A stretch of 10,716 bases of DNA, taken from Methanosarcinales archaeon (lineage in GTDB: Archaea > Halobacteriota > Methanosarcinia > Methanosarcinales > Methanogasteraceae). This document shows, one piece after another, positions 1 to 6,810 of this stretch; position 1 is the first letter of the stretch, and every line of letters begins with the position of its first letter. Under the pieces are notes generated by a model that saw only the letters and a program-made list of their open reading frames with translations, ran no database searches and was not told the origin of the DNA. Where the stretch lies: positions 1 through 10,716 of the forward strand of contig DAOWIV010000028.1 in the NCBI GenBank assembly GCA_030640725.1, written 5' to 3'. The position numbers and the translations under genes are program-made.

Positions 1-107
1 GCATCTTGCACTTCGGAGACCTTGCCAGAACCTCCCAGTTCTTTTAAAACATCAATAACAGGTATCACGAATCTTAAGAACTTCGGGCCGACATTTTTAT
101 TCATCAT
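1..107 (-). CDS. Mrr_N-type winged-helix protein, N-terminal fragment
   Basis: Only the first 35 or so codons are in the window; the gene runs off the left edge. It starts at ATG 107 (a second ATG follows directly). The visible peptide, with GPKFLRFVIPVIDVLKELGG and then SGKVSEVQD, resembles the N-terminal winged-helix domain (Mrr_N) that precedes the nuclease domain in Mrr-like type IV restriction proteins; the catalytic part, if present, lies outside. The start overlaps the last 11 bases of the small gene at 97-396 in another frame, and a G-rich GAGGGGG sits just before the ATG, so the two are probably cotranscribed and coupled. The family call rests on recognition of a short stretch. A stand-alone winged-helix regulator is the main alternative. 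Confidence 0.55.
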   Translation of the reverse strand, partial: MMNKNVGPKFLRFVIPVIDVLKELGGSGKVSEVQD

Positions 108-396
108 ACCCCCTCACTCTTCGTAGACCATTGCACATGACCCGTTCATATTTTTCATACAATCGCCCCTTACTCCATACACTCGCTGATAACACAATCT
201 TCCCGCCATCAAACGTTGCACACAACCGATCCCCGATCCTTTTAGCGACCTCTTCCGGGAGTGTAATCGTCAATTTATTATTCTCACGGTCTACGCTGTA
301 AACAAACTTCGCATGTAGTCCAACAGGTGCTTCCACCCATTTCCCTTCCGGAAGCGACTCCATATCCTCCATGCTTTCGATTTTCACTCTTCGCAT
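97..396 (-). CDS. Small hypothetical protein, possibly AbrB-like
   Basis: This 99-residue protein belongs to no family I can name with confidence. Its middle part, about residues 38-72 (NKLTITLPEEVAKRIGDRL, then a turn and GGKIVLSA), has the beta-strand, helix, strand rhythm of SpoVT/AbrB swapped-hairpin DNA-binding domains, where an 'I-T-L/I-P' strand precedes a helix and a basic turn. This is only a resemblance. The C-terminus is basic (KGRLYEKYERV, LRRVRG). It lies upstream of and overlaps the Mrr_N-like gene, so it may be its regulator or partner. A TATA-like box about 29 bases before the ATG suggests a leaderless or very short-leader transcript. GC is about 42% in sampled lines, against 60-70% in the neighbouring helicase, which hints at acquisition by transfer. 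Confidence 0.6.
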   Translation of the reverse strand: MRRVKIESMEDMESLPEGKWVEAPVGLHAKFVYSVDRENNKLTITLPEEVAKRIGDRLCATFDGGKIVLSASVWSKGRLYEKYERVMCNGLRRVRGYDE

Positions 397-670
397 ATCC
401 TACATAACTTCCCTCTTTTCATATATAATTTCCTCTCTACCATTGTCGCATCCCTCGCGGTAACAACTCGATATCTGTGCCCGTGTAACTTCAAAACAAT
501 GAACAACGTCTTTCCATAAGACGATCCTATCACTTCTATCCGGTTGTTATACCGGTGTATGGCTGTGAATCACCGGGCTTAAAATCGGAGAAACGATCAT
601 TTTGTTGGGGGATAGGAAAAGCAGCGTTATGCAGGTGCAATCGGCAGCCGAGCCACGGTGCCCGCACGCA
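397..670. other. Intergenic region with CCGG-containing inverted repeat
   Basis: This gap separates the helicase stop from the small gene start, both on the minus strand. Besides the TATA-like box it holds a possible hairpin, CCGGTG at 552-557 and CACCGG at 571-576 with a 13-base loop, and a further CCGG at 540-543 that could pair with 552-555. No run of T follows on the minus strand, so it is not a clear terminator. I see no open reading frame with coding character here. Confidence 0.3.
420..430 (-). promoter_or_regulatory. TATA-like box for the small gene and Mrr_N-like gene
   Basis: Read on the minus strand this is AATTATATATG, a good archaeal TATA match. Its centre is about 29 bases from the ATG at 396, which puts transcription start at or just before the start codon. 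There is no well-spaced ribosome site, in keeping with a near-leaderless message. Confidence 0.45.
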
Positions 671-3139
671 TCACCCCTCCACCCCCTGCCTGAGCCTAAT
701 TGCATCCCGCTTCACCGCATCGTTCCCAAACACCGCTGCAACCATCTCGATCGCCTCAAGATTGCGCACAACCTGATCCAGATACTCAAGAACGTCAGCA
801 GGATACGCATAAACCCCGTAATCGTCGCTGATCTCCTGCACGATGCTTTTCTGGCTGAGTCCCTTGCATCGTAGTTCGATCAGCCTCTTTGAGAACTTCC
901 GCTCGGCGCAACCGCAGTAAGGCGTGTCGCGGCACGGGCATACCATGAATTCGGTGATAAAAGAGAGAAGCTGATCACGAATGTCCCTATCAAGAGCGGC
1001 AATCGACTCTCCTGAGAAGACGAGGTCATACGATGCGCCCTGAAACACTCTTGACGGTATATGCATCTTCAAGGCATTGGCAATCCTTCCAGCGTCCTTG
1101 AAATAGACCGCCTCGAACGTTTCAAGTGATACCACGGTGTCAAGCGGCGGTTCGCCTTTTTTGACCGCATCCCTGATCAGGAATGCCTGTTCGATGCTGA
1201 GAAAGTGCGTCGTCACGATCCTGCCAAAGTCGGTGAGTCGGGCAGAGGGTGTGATAAGCCCGTATTCTACCAATTTCCTGAAGAGATACTCAAAATCTCC
1301 GCCACCGATCAGCAGATCGTTTAATGCACGCAGTTCTGACCGATCCTTCGCAAGCGCAGCGCATGCAAGCAGCTCCTCCATCTGTTCAGGCTCCTCGTAC
1401 ACGGCATCGACCGGCTCGACCTCGTGTTTCAGCAGCTTGAATGCGATCTCGTCCTCAGTCTCGCCGCCGCCGTGATACCTCCGGTTTGGCTCAGCGATCA
1501 CCACCACCTTCCCGATGTCGTGGTAGTCCGGTCGCCCTGCCCGCCCGAGCATCTGGTGGAACTCGTGCACAGATAGCCAGTCGATGCCCATCGCAAGCGA
1601 TTCAAAGATCACCTGCGACGCCGGGAAATCGACGCCTGCTGCAAGGGCGGCTGTTGTCACGACCACCTCAAGCCTGCCTGCGGCAAACGCGGATGTGATG
1701 CGACGCCGTTCCTGCTGCGACAGACCTGCATGGTACGCCGCGGCATTTATCCGGAGGCTTTCTGCGATTTTGTGGCATCTCTGGCGTGAGTTGGTAAAGA
1801 CGATCGTCTGCCCCCGGTACCCTTTCGATGACTGTGTATTCCATTCCCGCCGTGCCAGTCGGTCGATGATCCGTATCTTGTCACGCCCGCCTGCAAAGAG
1901 CAGGTGCAGTTCGATCGGCACAGGTCTCACCCCGTACCGGACCAGTCGTCCCGGAGAGCCTTTTTCGAAAAGCATCTTTGAGAGAGATTTTGGGTCGCCG
2001 ACGGTCGCTGACAGGTAGATGAACTGAGCTTTCGGGGATGTGTGCTTCAGTCTTGCGATCAAACCGTCCATCCGGTGCCCGCGCTCCTCGTCTGCAAGCG
2101 TATGCACCTCATCGATCACAACCGTCCCGATTTTTCCGAGTTTGCCTGCTTTTCCAGATCTGAGCAGGTAATCCACGCCCTCGTAGGTGCCAACCCAGAC
2201 TGAGGTTGATTTTGTTGGTTTCCCCGATTTACGCCCTTTTTCACGCATTATCCTGCTTGACCCCACCTGAAGCACTGTTGTAGTCCCAAGAGGCTCGTAT
2301 CGCTTTCTGAAGTCTTCTTCCTTCTGGTGCGCAAGCGCAACGAGCGGAACCATGAACAGAAAGTTTCCCCGCCCTTCGAGCAGGTTTTTTATGCCTGCAA
2401 GCTCCCCGATCAGCGTCTTGCCAGTAGCGGTATCCGAGACGACCAGTTGACCTGTGCCCTCAAAAAGACCGCTCTCGATGGATAGCGATTGAACCGGTAG
2501 CAGCGTGTCCAGTCTTTCCGCAAGCAAACTCTTAAACCGCTTTGGAACCTGAAGATCCTGCACCATCATCGGTTTCGTCGCCTTTGAATCGGTTGCACTG
2601 ATCCTGCGGTACAGCGTGAGATCAGGATCGGTTACATCAGGATCGAGCATACCCCTGACCCGGTCAAGGTCTCGGGTCTTGAGAAGCAGCTTCTCGATCC
2701 GTTCGAGCGCAGGTTCGCCGAGTTTCATCGGAGCAAGTTCCCTGTGCAGTTCTGCAAGAGCGCAATCCGGGCATATCAGCTCGCCTCTGGACTGGATCGA
2801 TCGTTTATCGATCAGATTGAACCGATTCTCGAGCAGGCAGTACCGGCAGGCAGAAACAGGTTCGCATGAAAGCTGGTATCCGCGTAGCATCTCCTGAAAC
2901 TCGTCTGCGGTCTTCCGGTCCCCTGATGCAAGCAGGATCCGATCAGCATCCCTGAGCATCTCGACTGCTTCGGCTGGCTTTTTGAACTTGTTTCCGGACA
3001 TGAATTTTAACGGACGCATCCCTTTTGCGGTTTTTGCAAGCGTGAGCGTGTAGCAGGAGAGGGGCGTCTTCTGCAGGTTGCTGATCTTCATGAGGGTGAG
3101 CTTTGACCGCTGCGGGGTTGCAAGAACAGATATACTCAT
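671..3139 (-). CDS. Ski2/Hel308-like SF2 helicase with zinc-finger cysteines
   Basis: An 822-residue ATP-dependent superfamily 2 helicase. Visible motifs: I (DTATGKT, 236-242), Ia (MVPLVALAHQK, 263-273), II (DEVH, 343-346), III (SAT, 377-379), IV (TIVFTNSRQ, 445-453), V (TTAALAAGVDFP, 495-506) and VI (HQMLGRAGRP, 528-537). DEVH and the QMLGRAGRP form place it with Ski2/Hel308-like enzymes. Before the motor is a zinc-ribbon-like pair, C98-x2-C101 and C123-x2-C126. Near the C-terminus is a second cluster, C734-P-C736 and C742-G-C744. This layout fits the archaeal DEAD/DEAH helicases that carry the DUF5814 domain, whose nucleic-acid substrate is not known to me. Met17 (ATG at 3091) is an alternative start; no clear ribosome site decides. 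It lies 239 bases downstream of NAC on the same strand. Confidence 0.9.
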   Translation of the reverse strand: MSISVLATPQRSKLTLMKISNLQKTPLSCYTLTLAKTAKGMRPLKFMSGNKFKKPAEAVEMLRDADRILLASGDRKTADEFQEMLRGYQLSCEPVSACRYCLLENRFNLIDKRSIQSRGELICPDCALAELHRELAPMKLGEPALERIEKLLLKTRDLDRVRGMLDPDVTDPDLTLYRRISATDSKATKPMMVQDLQVPKRFKSLLAERLDTLLPVQSLSIESGLFEGTGQLVVSDTATGKTLIGELAGIKNLLEGRGNFLFMVPLVALAHQKEEDFRKRYEPLGTTTVLQVGSSRIMREKGRKSGKPTKSTSVWVGTYEGVDYLLRSGKAGKLGKIGTVVIDEVHTLADEERGHRMDGLIARLKHTSPKAQFIYLSATVGDPKSLSKMLFEKGSPGRLVRYGVRPVPIELHLLFAGGRDKIRIIDRLARREWNTQSSKGYRGQTIVFTNSRQRCHKIAESLRINAAAYHAGLSQQERRRITSAFAAGRLEVVVTTAALAAGVDFPASQVIFESLAMGIDWLSVHEFHQMLGRAGRPDYHDIGKVVVIAEPNRRYHGGGETEDEIAFKLLKHEVEPVDAVYEEPEQMEELLACAALAKDRSELRALNDLLIGGGDFEYLFRKLVEYGLITPSARLTDFGRIVTTHFLSIEQAFLIRDAVKKGEPPLDTVVSLETFEAVYFKDAGRIANALKMHIPSRVFQGASYDLVFSGESIAALDRDIRDQLLSFITEFMVCPCRDTPYCGCAERKFSKRLIELRCKGLSQKSIVQEISDDYGVYAYPADVLEYLDQVVRNLEAIEMVAAVFGNDAVKRDAIRLRQGVEG

Positions 3140-3378
3140 TACAGGTATATTTGCAGCAGGGTGCGTATTACATTTGCGGGACTCAAAGACTCTATCATAT
3201 TTGATTTGTACGGTCTATCCGGTCATGCGGCAGTAACTCTTCAATACCTTCTGATACGGTCTCAACCCCCATCTTGCGCCAGATTAAACTGGCAATATCC
3301 CCCTAAGTAATTGAAGAGTGGACTGACAACAAACCTTTTCCCAGTTGTCTCGCCGTTGTCAGATCGCTTCAATCAACT
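3140..3378. other. Gap between NAC and helicase with possible RNA fold
   Basis: Both flanking genes are on the minus strand, so this is NAC trailer plus helicase leader or promoter. It contains an exact 10-base inverted repeat, ACTCTTCAAT (3236-3245) and ATTGAAGAGT (3310-3319), enclosing a second hairpin GCCAG/CTGGC (3278-3282, 3289-3293; loop ATTAAA), with a five-C run on either side (3266-3270 and 3299-3303). I found no supported gene here. Confidence 0.35.
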
Positions 3379-3735
3379 TCAGTCCCCACTCAATCGCATG
3401 ATTGCGTCAGCGAGATCGCCGCTTGATTCTTTCAGTGCGTCGCGTGCAACATCCTCGCTCACACCGGTCTGTTCGGCAACCAGTTTCACATCATCGTCAG
3501 GTATCACCAGCTCTCGCACACGTTCCTGCTCGCGGGGAGTGCCTGTCAGCTGGTATGTCTTTGTGCCAGCAGCATCCATGATCGAGACCGCTGCATCATC
3601 AAACACGATCTCGGTGTCAGCCGTCCGGATGATCACCTCTTCCACATCCTCGATCTCTGTGACTGCGATGCCCATCTGCTTCATCATCTGCTTAACCTTG
3701 CGCGGGTTCATGCCCTTTCCAAGTCCCGGAAACAT
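3379..3735 (-). CDS. nac: Archaeal nascent polypeptide-associated complex protein
   Basis: This 118-residue protein is the archaeal homologue of eukaryotic NAC-alpha, a ribosome-bound chaperone that forms a homodimer near the peptide exit tunnel. The N-terminus (MFPGLGKGMNPRKVKQMMKQMGI) is the usual basic, Met-rich ribosome-contact helix. The NAC beta-barrel follows at about residues 22-65 (VTEIEDVEEVIIRTADTEIV through TYQLTG), and a UBA domain ends the protein at about 82-116 (VKLVAEQTGVSEDVARDAL, ESSGDLADAIMRL). Length and domain order are as in the family. GAGGTGA at 3742-3748, six bases upstream, firmly fixes the ATG. It is read away from the MBL hydrolase gene, and the helicase lies downstream on the same strand, possibly in the same transcript. 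Confidence 0.95.
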   Translation of the reverse strand: MFPGLGKGMNPRKVKQMMKQMGIAVTEIEDVEEVIIRTADTEIVFDDAAVSIMDAAGTKTYQLTGTPREQERVRELVIPDDDVKLVAEQTGVSEDVARDALKESSGDLADAIMRLSGD

Positions 3736-3741
3736 ATTTGT

Positions 3742-3748
3742 TCACCTC
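3742..3748 (-). promoter_or_regulatory. Strong ribosome binding site of NAC
   Basis: The minus strand reads GAGGTGA, six bases before the ATG at 3735, complementary to the archaeal 16S rRNA 3' end. It is one of the strongest ribosome sites in the window, as expected for an abundant ribosome-associated protein. Confidence 0.8.
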
Positions 3749-3757
3749 GTTATCGTC

Positions 3758-3769
3758 ACTGTTAACAGT
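3758..3769. promoter_or_regulatory. 12-base palindrome ACTGTTAACAGT upstream of NAC
   Basis: A perfect 12-base palindrome lies 22 bases upstream of the NAC start, in the divergent NAC/MBL control region. It could be an operator. Palindromes of this length arise by chance two or three times in a window this size, so only its position argues for function. Confidence 0.2.
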
Positions 3770-3876
3770 TCAGGTCTTCAAATACTGTGTCCTTTAATCT
3801 ATATGACTCTTCTCTATGTGGACGCCGGTTCGTCGCCGGAAAGACTATAGTTGCAGAAAAGACCAACATCTGACTG

Positions 3877-4473
3877 ATGCAGATACACAGGTTCTCGCAA
3901 TACGCAAATGCATACTTAATCGACGGAACCGTCCTGATCGATGCCGGAATCGACCCCGCGGTCCTCAAAGGGCACGATCCCGAACTGATCATACTCACGC
4001 ACTGCCATTTCGATCACACCTTCGCAGCGCCCGCAATTGCGGAGATGACCGGCGCTAAGATCGCAATCCATGAGGTGGATGCATTGCTGCTCGGCGATGA
4101 CCATGCGACTGCTGCAGTGATGTTCGGCGAACGTGCTCCTAAAATAACGCCTGATTTGCTGCTCCGCGGCGGGGAAACCCTTGAATTTGACGGTTTTGCG
4201 CTGGAAGTGATCCATACGCCGGGTCATACGCGAGGCGGCATCTGCCTGTACGAACCAGAGACGCGGAGTCTGTTTTCCGGAGATACCGTATTTCCGGATG
4301 GTGGAATCGGGCGGTACGATCTCGGAGGCGATATCTCTGCTCTTGCACGCTCGATCGAACTGCTCACAAGCCTTGATGTGGCGGTGATGTATCCCGGGCA
4401 TCTCGAGGTTACTGATGCGGATGTGCCCGCGCAGATACGATTGTCACTGGATCGGGCGCGTATGCTCGCATAA
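3877..4473 (+). CDS. Metallo-beta-lactamase-fold hydrolase (glyoxalase II-like)
   Basis: A 198-residue cytoplasmic enzyme of the metallo-beta-lactamase fold with all dinuclear-metal ligands present: H42, H44, D46 and H47 in THCHFDH, H117 in HTPGHT, D136 in SGDTVF, and H175 in YPGH. The spacing and the compact size without an extra C-terminal domain match the glyoxalase II-like MBL hydrolases common in archaea, which hydrolyse thioesters or related esters. The true substrate cannot be read from the sequence. There is no signal peptide. It diverges from NAC. The start has no clear ribosome site, but a weak TATA-like AAAGACTATAG at about 3839-3849 is about 30 bases upstream, so a short-leader message is plausible. 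There is a gap of about 100 bases to the next gene. Confidence 0.9.
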   Translation: MQIHRFSQYANAYLIDGTVLIDAGIDPAVLKGHDPELIILTHCHFDHTFAAPAIAEMTGAKIAIHEVDALLLGDDHATAAVMFGERAPKITPDLLLRGGETLEFDGFALEVIHTPGHTRGGICLYEPETRSLFSGDTVFPDGGIGRYDLGGDISALARSIELLTSLDVAVMYPGHLEVTDADVPAQIRLSLDRARMLA

Positions 4474-4522
4474 CGGATCGAAGGAAACATCCCGGAGCAG
4501 GATAAGTCCATTCCAGCGGTAT

Positions 4523-4531
4523 GTTTTTATC
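4523..4531 (+). promoter_or_regulatory. TATA-like box for the FKBP-cyclophilin gene
   Basis: A T-rich element, GTTTTTATC, lies about 50 bases before the preferred ATG at 4578. Transcription would start near 4553, giving a leader of about 25 bases that includes the GGTGAT ribosome site. The same T-run could instead help terminate the upstream hydrolase message. Confidence 0.35.
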
Positions 4532-4567
4532 GGCATAAAAAGAGTGTACTTGCAAAAACAAAATTAT

Positions 4568-4573
4568 GGTGAT
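4568..4573 (+). promoter_or_regulatory. Ribosome binding site that decides the start at 4578
   Basis: GGTGAT lies four bases before ATG 4578. The earlier in-frame ATG at 4566 overlaps this site and has no ribosome site of its own, so the start at 4578 is preferred. It also gives a textbook lipoprotein signal (MDKRF, hydrophobic core, VSGC). Confidence 0.65.
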
Positions 4574-4577
4574 TGAT

Positions 4578-5666
4578 ATGGATAAACGATTTATTATTGG
4601 CATCTTGCTGGCACTGGTTCTCGTCGTCAGCGGATGCGTAGACACAGACGGCGGCGGCATAGTAGAAGTGATCAAAGAGGGCGACCATGTTCTGGTGGAC
4701 TATACCGGAAGACTTGAAGATGGTACTGTTTTCGACACGTCTGTGGAAGACGTCGCAATCGAGGTAGGGGTACACAATCCGGGCAGGGCGTATCAGCCGC
4801 TTGGGTTCACGGTCGGCGCAGGACAGATGATCAAGGGTTTTGACAGTGGCGTCGTTGGTATGGCGGTAGGCGAAGCGAAGACCCTGACAATACTGCCGGA
4901 AGACGCATACGGGCTCAAGCGCGAGGACCGGGTCCAGACCGTTTCGATCGAAGAATTGAGCGCGGCAGGTATCACGCCTGTGATTGGAGAGAAGCTCACC
5001 ACCAGCTATGGGCAGGTGGGCAATATAACAGACATCACAAACACGAGCGTTGTGATCGATTTCAACCACCGGCTTGCCGGAAAGACATTGATCTTTGATG
5101 TGCGGATTGTTTCTATCGACGGTGGAGATGCAGCGGTCGAAGATGATGATGAGGCTGCTACGGTAGATACCGCAAAGAAGACCGAACCCGAGGGAAGGAA
5201 CCGGATTGTGGTGATCGAGACGAGTATGGGCACGATGACTGCTGAACTCTACGAAACGCGGGCACCAAACACCACTGCAAACTTTATCGGGCTTGCCGAG
5301 CGCGGATTTTATGATGGTCTGATCTTTCACCGTGTGATCAATGATTTTATGATTCAGGGCGGGTGCCCGGAAGGCACTGGAAGGGGCAACTCTGGCACAA
5401 ACATCAAGCTGGAGATTCATCCTGAACTGACTCACGTTGACGGCGCACTTGCGATGGCGCGATCCTCACACCCGGACAGCGCATCCAGCCAGTTCTATAT
5501 CTGCGACGGAGCGCAGTCCAGACTCGATGGACAGTATGCGGTATTTGGCATGGTAATCGACGGGATGGATGTCGTGCGGGCGATCGCAGAGGTGGAGACT
5601 GATTCGCAAAACAAGCCGGTAGAGGACGTTGTGATTACTGAAATTTCTATCGAAACCCCGAAATAA
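4578..5666 (+). CDS. Exported lipoprotein fusing FKBP and cyclophilin prolyl isomerases
   Basis: A 362-residue predicted lipoprotein with two unrelated peptidyl-prolyl cis-trans isomerase domains. Residues 1-20 form a signal with lipobox VVSGC, so C20 would be lipidated and the protein held outside the membrane. FKBP spans about 30-180. Pocket residues Y42, F52, D53, I85, F88, Y111 and F173 align with FKBP12 positions, and the segment at about 117-167 looks like the insert-in-flap chaperone domain of archaeal long FKBPs. An acidic linker at about 186-206 (VEDDDEAATVD) leads to a cyclophilin at about 209-360 with FHRV (catalytic R252), FMIQGG, MARS, SSQFYI and LDGQYAVFG. The position of CypA Trp121 is Arg (R315), which suggests weak cyclosporin binding. 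Both active sites look intact. Likely role: folding of exported proteins. Confidence 0.92.
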   Translation: MDKRFIIGILLALVLVVSGCVDTDGGGIVEVIKEGDHVLVDYTGRLEDGTVFDTSVEDVAIEVGVHNPGRAYQPLGFTVGAGQMIKGFDSGVVGMAVGEAKTLTILPEDAYGLKREDRVQTVSIEELSAAGITPVIGEKLTTSYGQVGNITDITNTSVVIDFNHRLAGKTLIFDVRIVSIDGGDAAVEDDDEAATVDTAKKTEPEGRNRIVVIETSMGTMTAELYETRAPNTTANFIGLAERGFYDGLIFHRVINDFMIQGGCPEGTGRGNSGTNIKLEIHPELTHVDGALAMARSSHPDSASSQFYICDGAQSRLDGQYAVFGMVIDGMDVVRAIAEVETDSQNKPVEDVVITEISIETPK

Positions 5667-5714
5667 AATAACCCCGCCCATGGCGCGTGGACGCCTGTAA
5701 TTCATCCGGGACAC

Positions 5715-5722
5715 CTTTATTA
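5715..5722 (+). promoter_or_regulatory. TATA-like box of methanogenesis marker 2 gene
   Basis: CTTTATTA is centred about 27 bases before ATG 5746. No ribosome site lies between them, so the message is probably leaderless or nearly so. Confidence 0.45.
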
Positions 5723-5745
5723 CGATCCACGCACGTCCAGATCAC

Positions 5746-6726
5746 ATGAACACCGGCATGAACCTCGAGACCATCGCGTCAGAGCTCAGGAACTTTGAGG
5801 GCGTGACACGGAAGAAGACGATCGCCGATATCGCCGAGATCCTGAAGACCGTGCGATCCGAGTATACGGACTGCATCGCCGATATCGGCGACGACGCGGC
5901 GATCATCGACATCGGCGGCGATGACGTGATCCTGTTTGCCGCAGATGGTATATGGAGCAAGATGCTTGGTGACCCGTGGTGGGCAGGTTACGGCGCAGTC
6001 CTTGTGAACGTGAACGACATCTCCGCGATGGGCGGGCGCCCGATAGCAATGGTCAATATCCTTTCGACCAGCGACGATCAGGTGTTCTCAGAGATGATCC
6101 GCGGAATCCGGGACGGGGTTGCGAAGTTCGGCGTTCCGATGGTCGGCGGGCATGTGCACCCTGACATGCCATGCACCTCGATCTCGGTTGCCATCCTCGG
6201 CATCGCAAAGCGGGATGCTGTGATCAGGAGCGATACTGCGCGGGCAGGAGATTGCGTCGTTCTTGCATACGACCTTGACGGCAAGGTCGGGAAGAACTCG
6301 ATCTATTCATGGGATAGTACGACGATGAAGACGCCTGCAAGCGTCCGCGAGAAGTTCATGGTCATGCAGACGCTCGCCGAGGCTGGTCTCGTGACTGCTG
6401 GAAAGGACCTCAGCAACCCGGGAACGATTGGAACGATTGGAATGCTTCTTGAGACAAGCGGTAAGGGTGCAAGCATCGATCTGACTGCGATACCACGTCC
6501 CGACGGTATCGATTTCCTCCACTGGCTCAAGATATATCCGGCGACCGGTTATGTGGTGACCACACAGGATTCGTCTGAATGCATCAGGCTCTTTGAGGAC
6601 GCGGGGCTTGCGGCAGAGGTTGTCGGGGTCATTAATGATGGATCACGCCTTGATATCCACGAAGGAGCGCGGGAGAACACAGTCACGGTCTTTGATTTCA
6701 AGCGGGATGCGATCACCGGGATATGA
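5746..6726 (+). CDS. Methanogenesis marker protein 2 (AIR synthase-related)
   Basis: A 326-residue member of the PurM/SelD/ThiL/HypE ATP-binding superfamily that matches methanogenesis marker protein 2, a family confined to organisms carrying methyl-coenzyme M reductase; its reaction is unknown to me. Features: an N-terminal helical segment with the basic FEGVTRKKTI (18-26); the nucleotide and metal loop DIGDDAAII (46-54); the core NVNDISAMGGRPIAM (88-102); the glycine-rich VGGHVHPD (133-140); and the C-terminal domain motif DLSNPGTIGTIGMLLE (221-236). The length is normal and nothing is missing. Met5 (ATG 5758) is a second possible start. The TATA-like box spacing favours 5746 as a leaderless start. 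It converges with the nuclease gene at 6811. A purine-synthesis PurM is less likely because the marker-2 style motifs dominate. Confidence 0.88.
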   Translation: MNTGMNLETIASELRNFEGVTRKKTIADIAEILKTVRSEYTDCIADIGDDAAIIDIGGDDVILFAADGIWSKMLGDPWWAGYGAVLVNVNDISAMGGRPIAMVNILSTSDDQVFSEMIRGIRDGVAKFGVPMVGGHVHPDMPCTSISVAILGIAKRDAVIRSDTARAGDCVVLAYDLDGKVGKNSIYSWDSTTMKTPASVREKFMVMQTLAEAGLVTAGKDLSNPGTIGTIGMLLETSGKGASIDLTAIPRPDGIDFLHWLKIYPATGYVVTTQDSSECIRLFEDAGLAAEVVGVINDGSRLDIHEGARENTVTVFDFKRDAITGI

Positions 6727-6810
6727 GGGGCATCATCCTTCGCCCGGTTGCCCACAGGGAAATGTGGAGTACGCAGTGTCAGGGTTCGGAAGATGGAAGA
6801 TAAGCTTCGA

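Noticed and set aside
3311..3850. Open frame of 179 codons on the plus strand
   Set aside because: It is the shadow of NAC on the other strand; its product is Ser/Thr-rich low-complexity sequence typical of antisense frames, and it runs into the divergent promoter.
4527..5435. Open frame of 302 codons on the minus strand
   Set aside because: It lies antisense to the FKBP-cyclophilin gene, whose two domains are clearly real. The product has no recognisable motif and no ribosome site.
5876..5891. Perfect 16-base palindrome TCGCCGATATCGGCGA
   Set aside because: It lies inside the conserved IADIGDD nucleotide-binding loop of methanogenesis marker 2, and a partial copy at 5821-5833 encodes the similar IADIAE. 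Coding constraint explains both.
6420..6442. Short tandem repeat of GGAACGATT
   Set aside because: It encodes the family motif NPGTIGTIGM; the repeat follows from the protein sequence.
6727..6810. Possible bidirectional terminator between convergent genes
   Set aside because: The only stem (GAAG/CTTC) is four bases long and there is no convincing T-run on either strand, so the sequence does not support a call.
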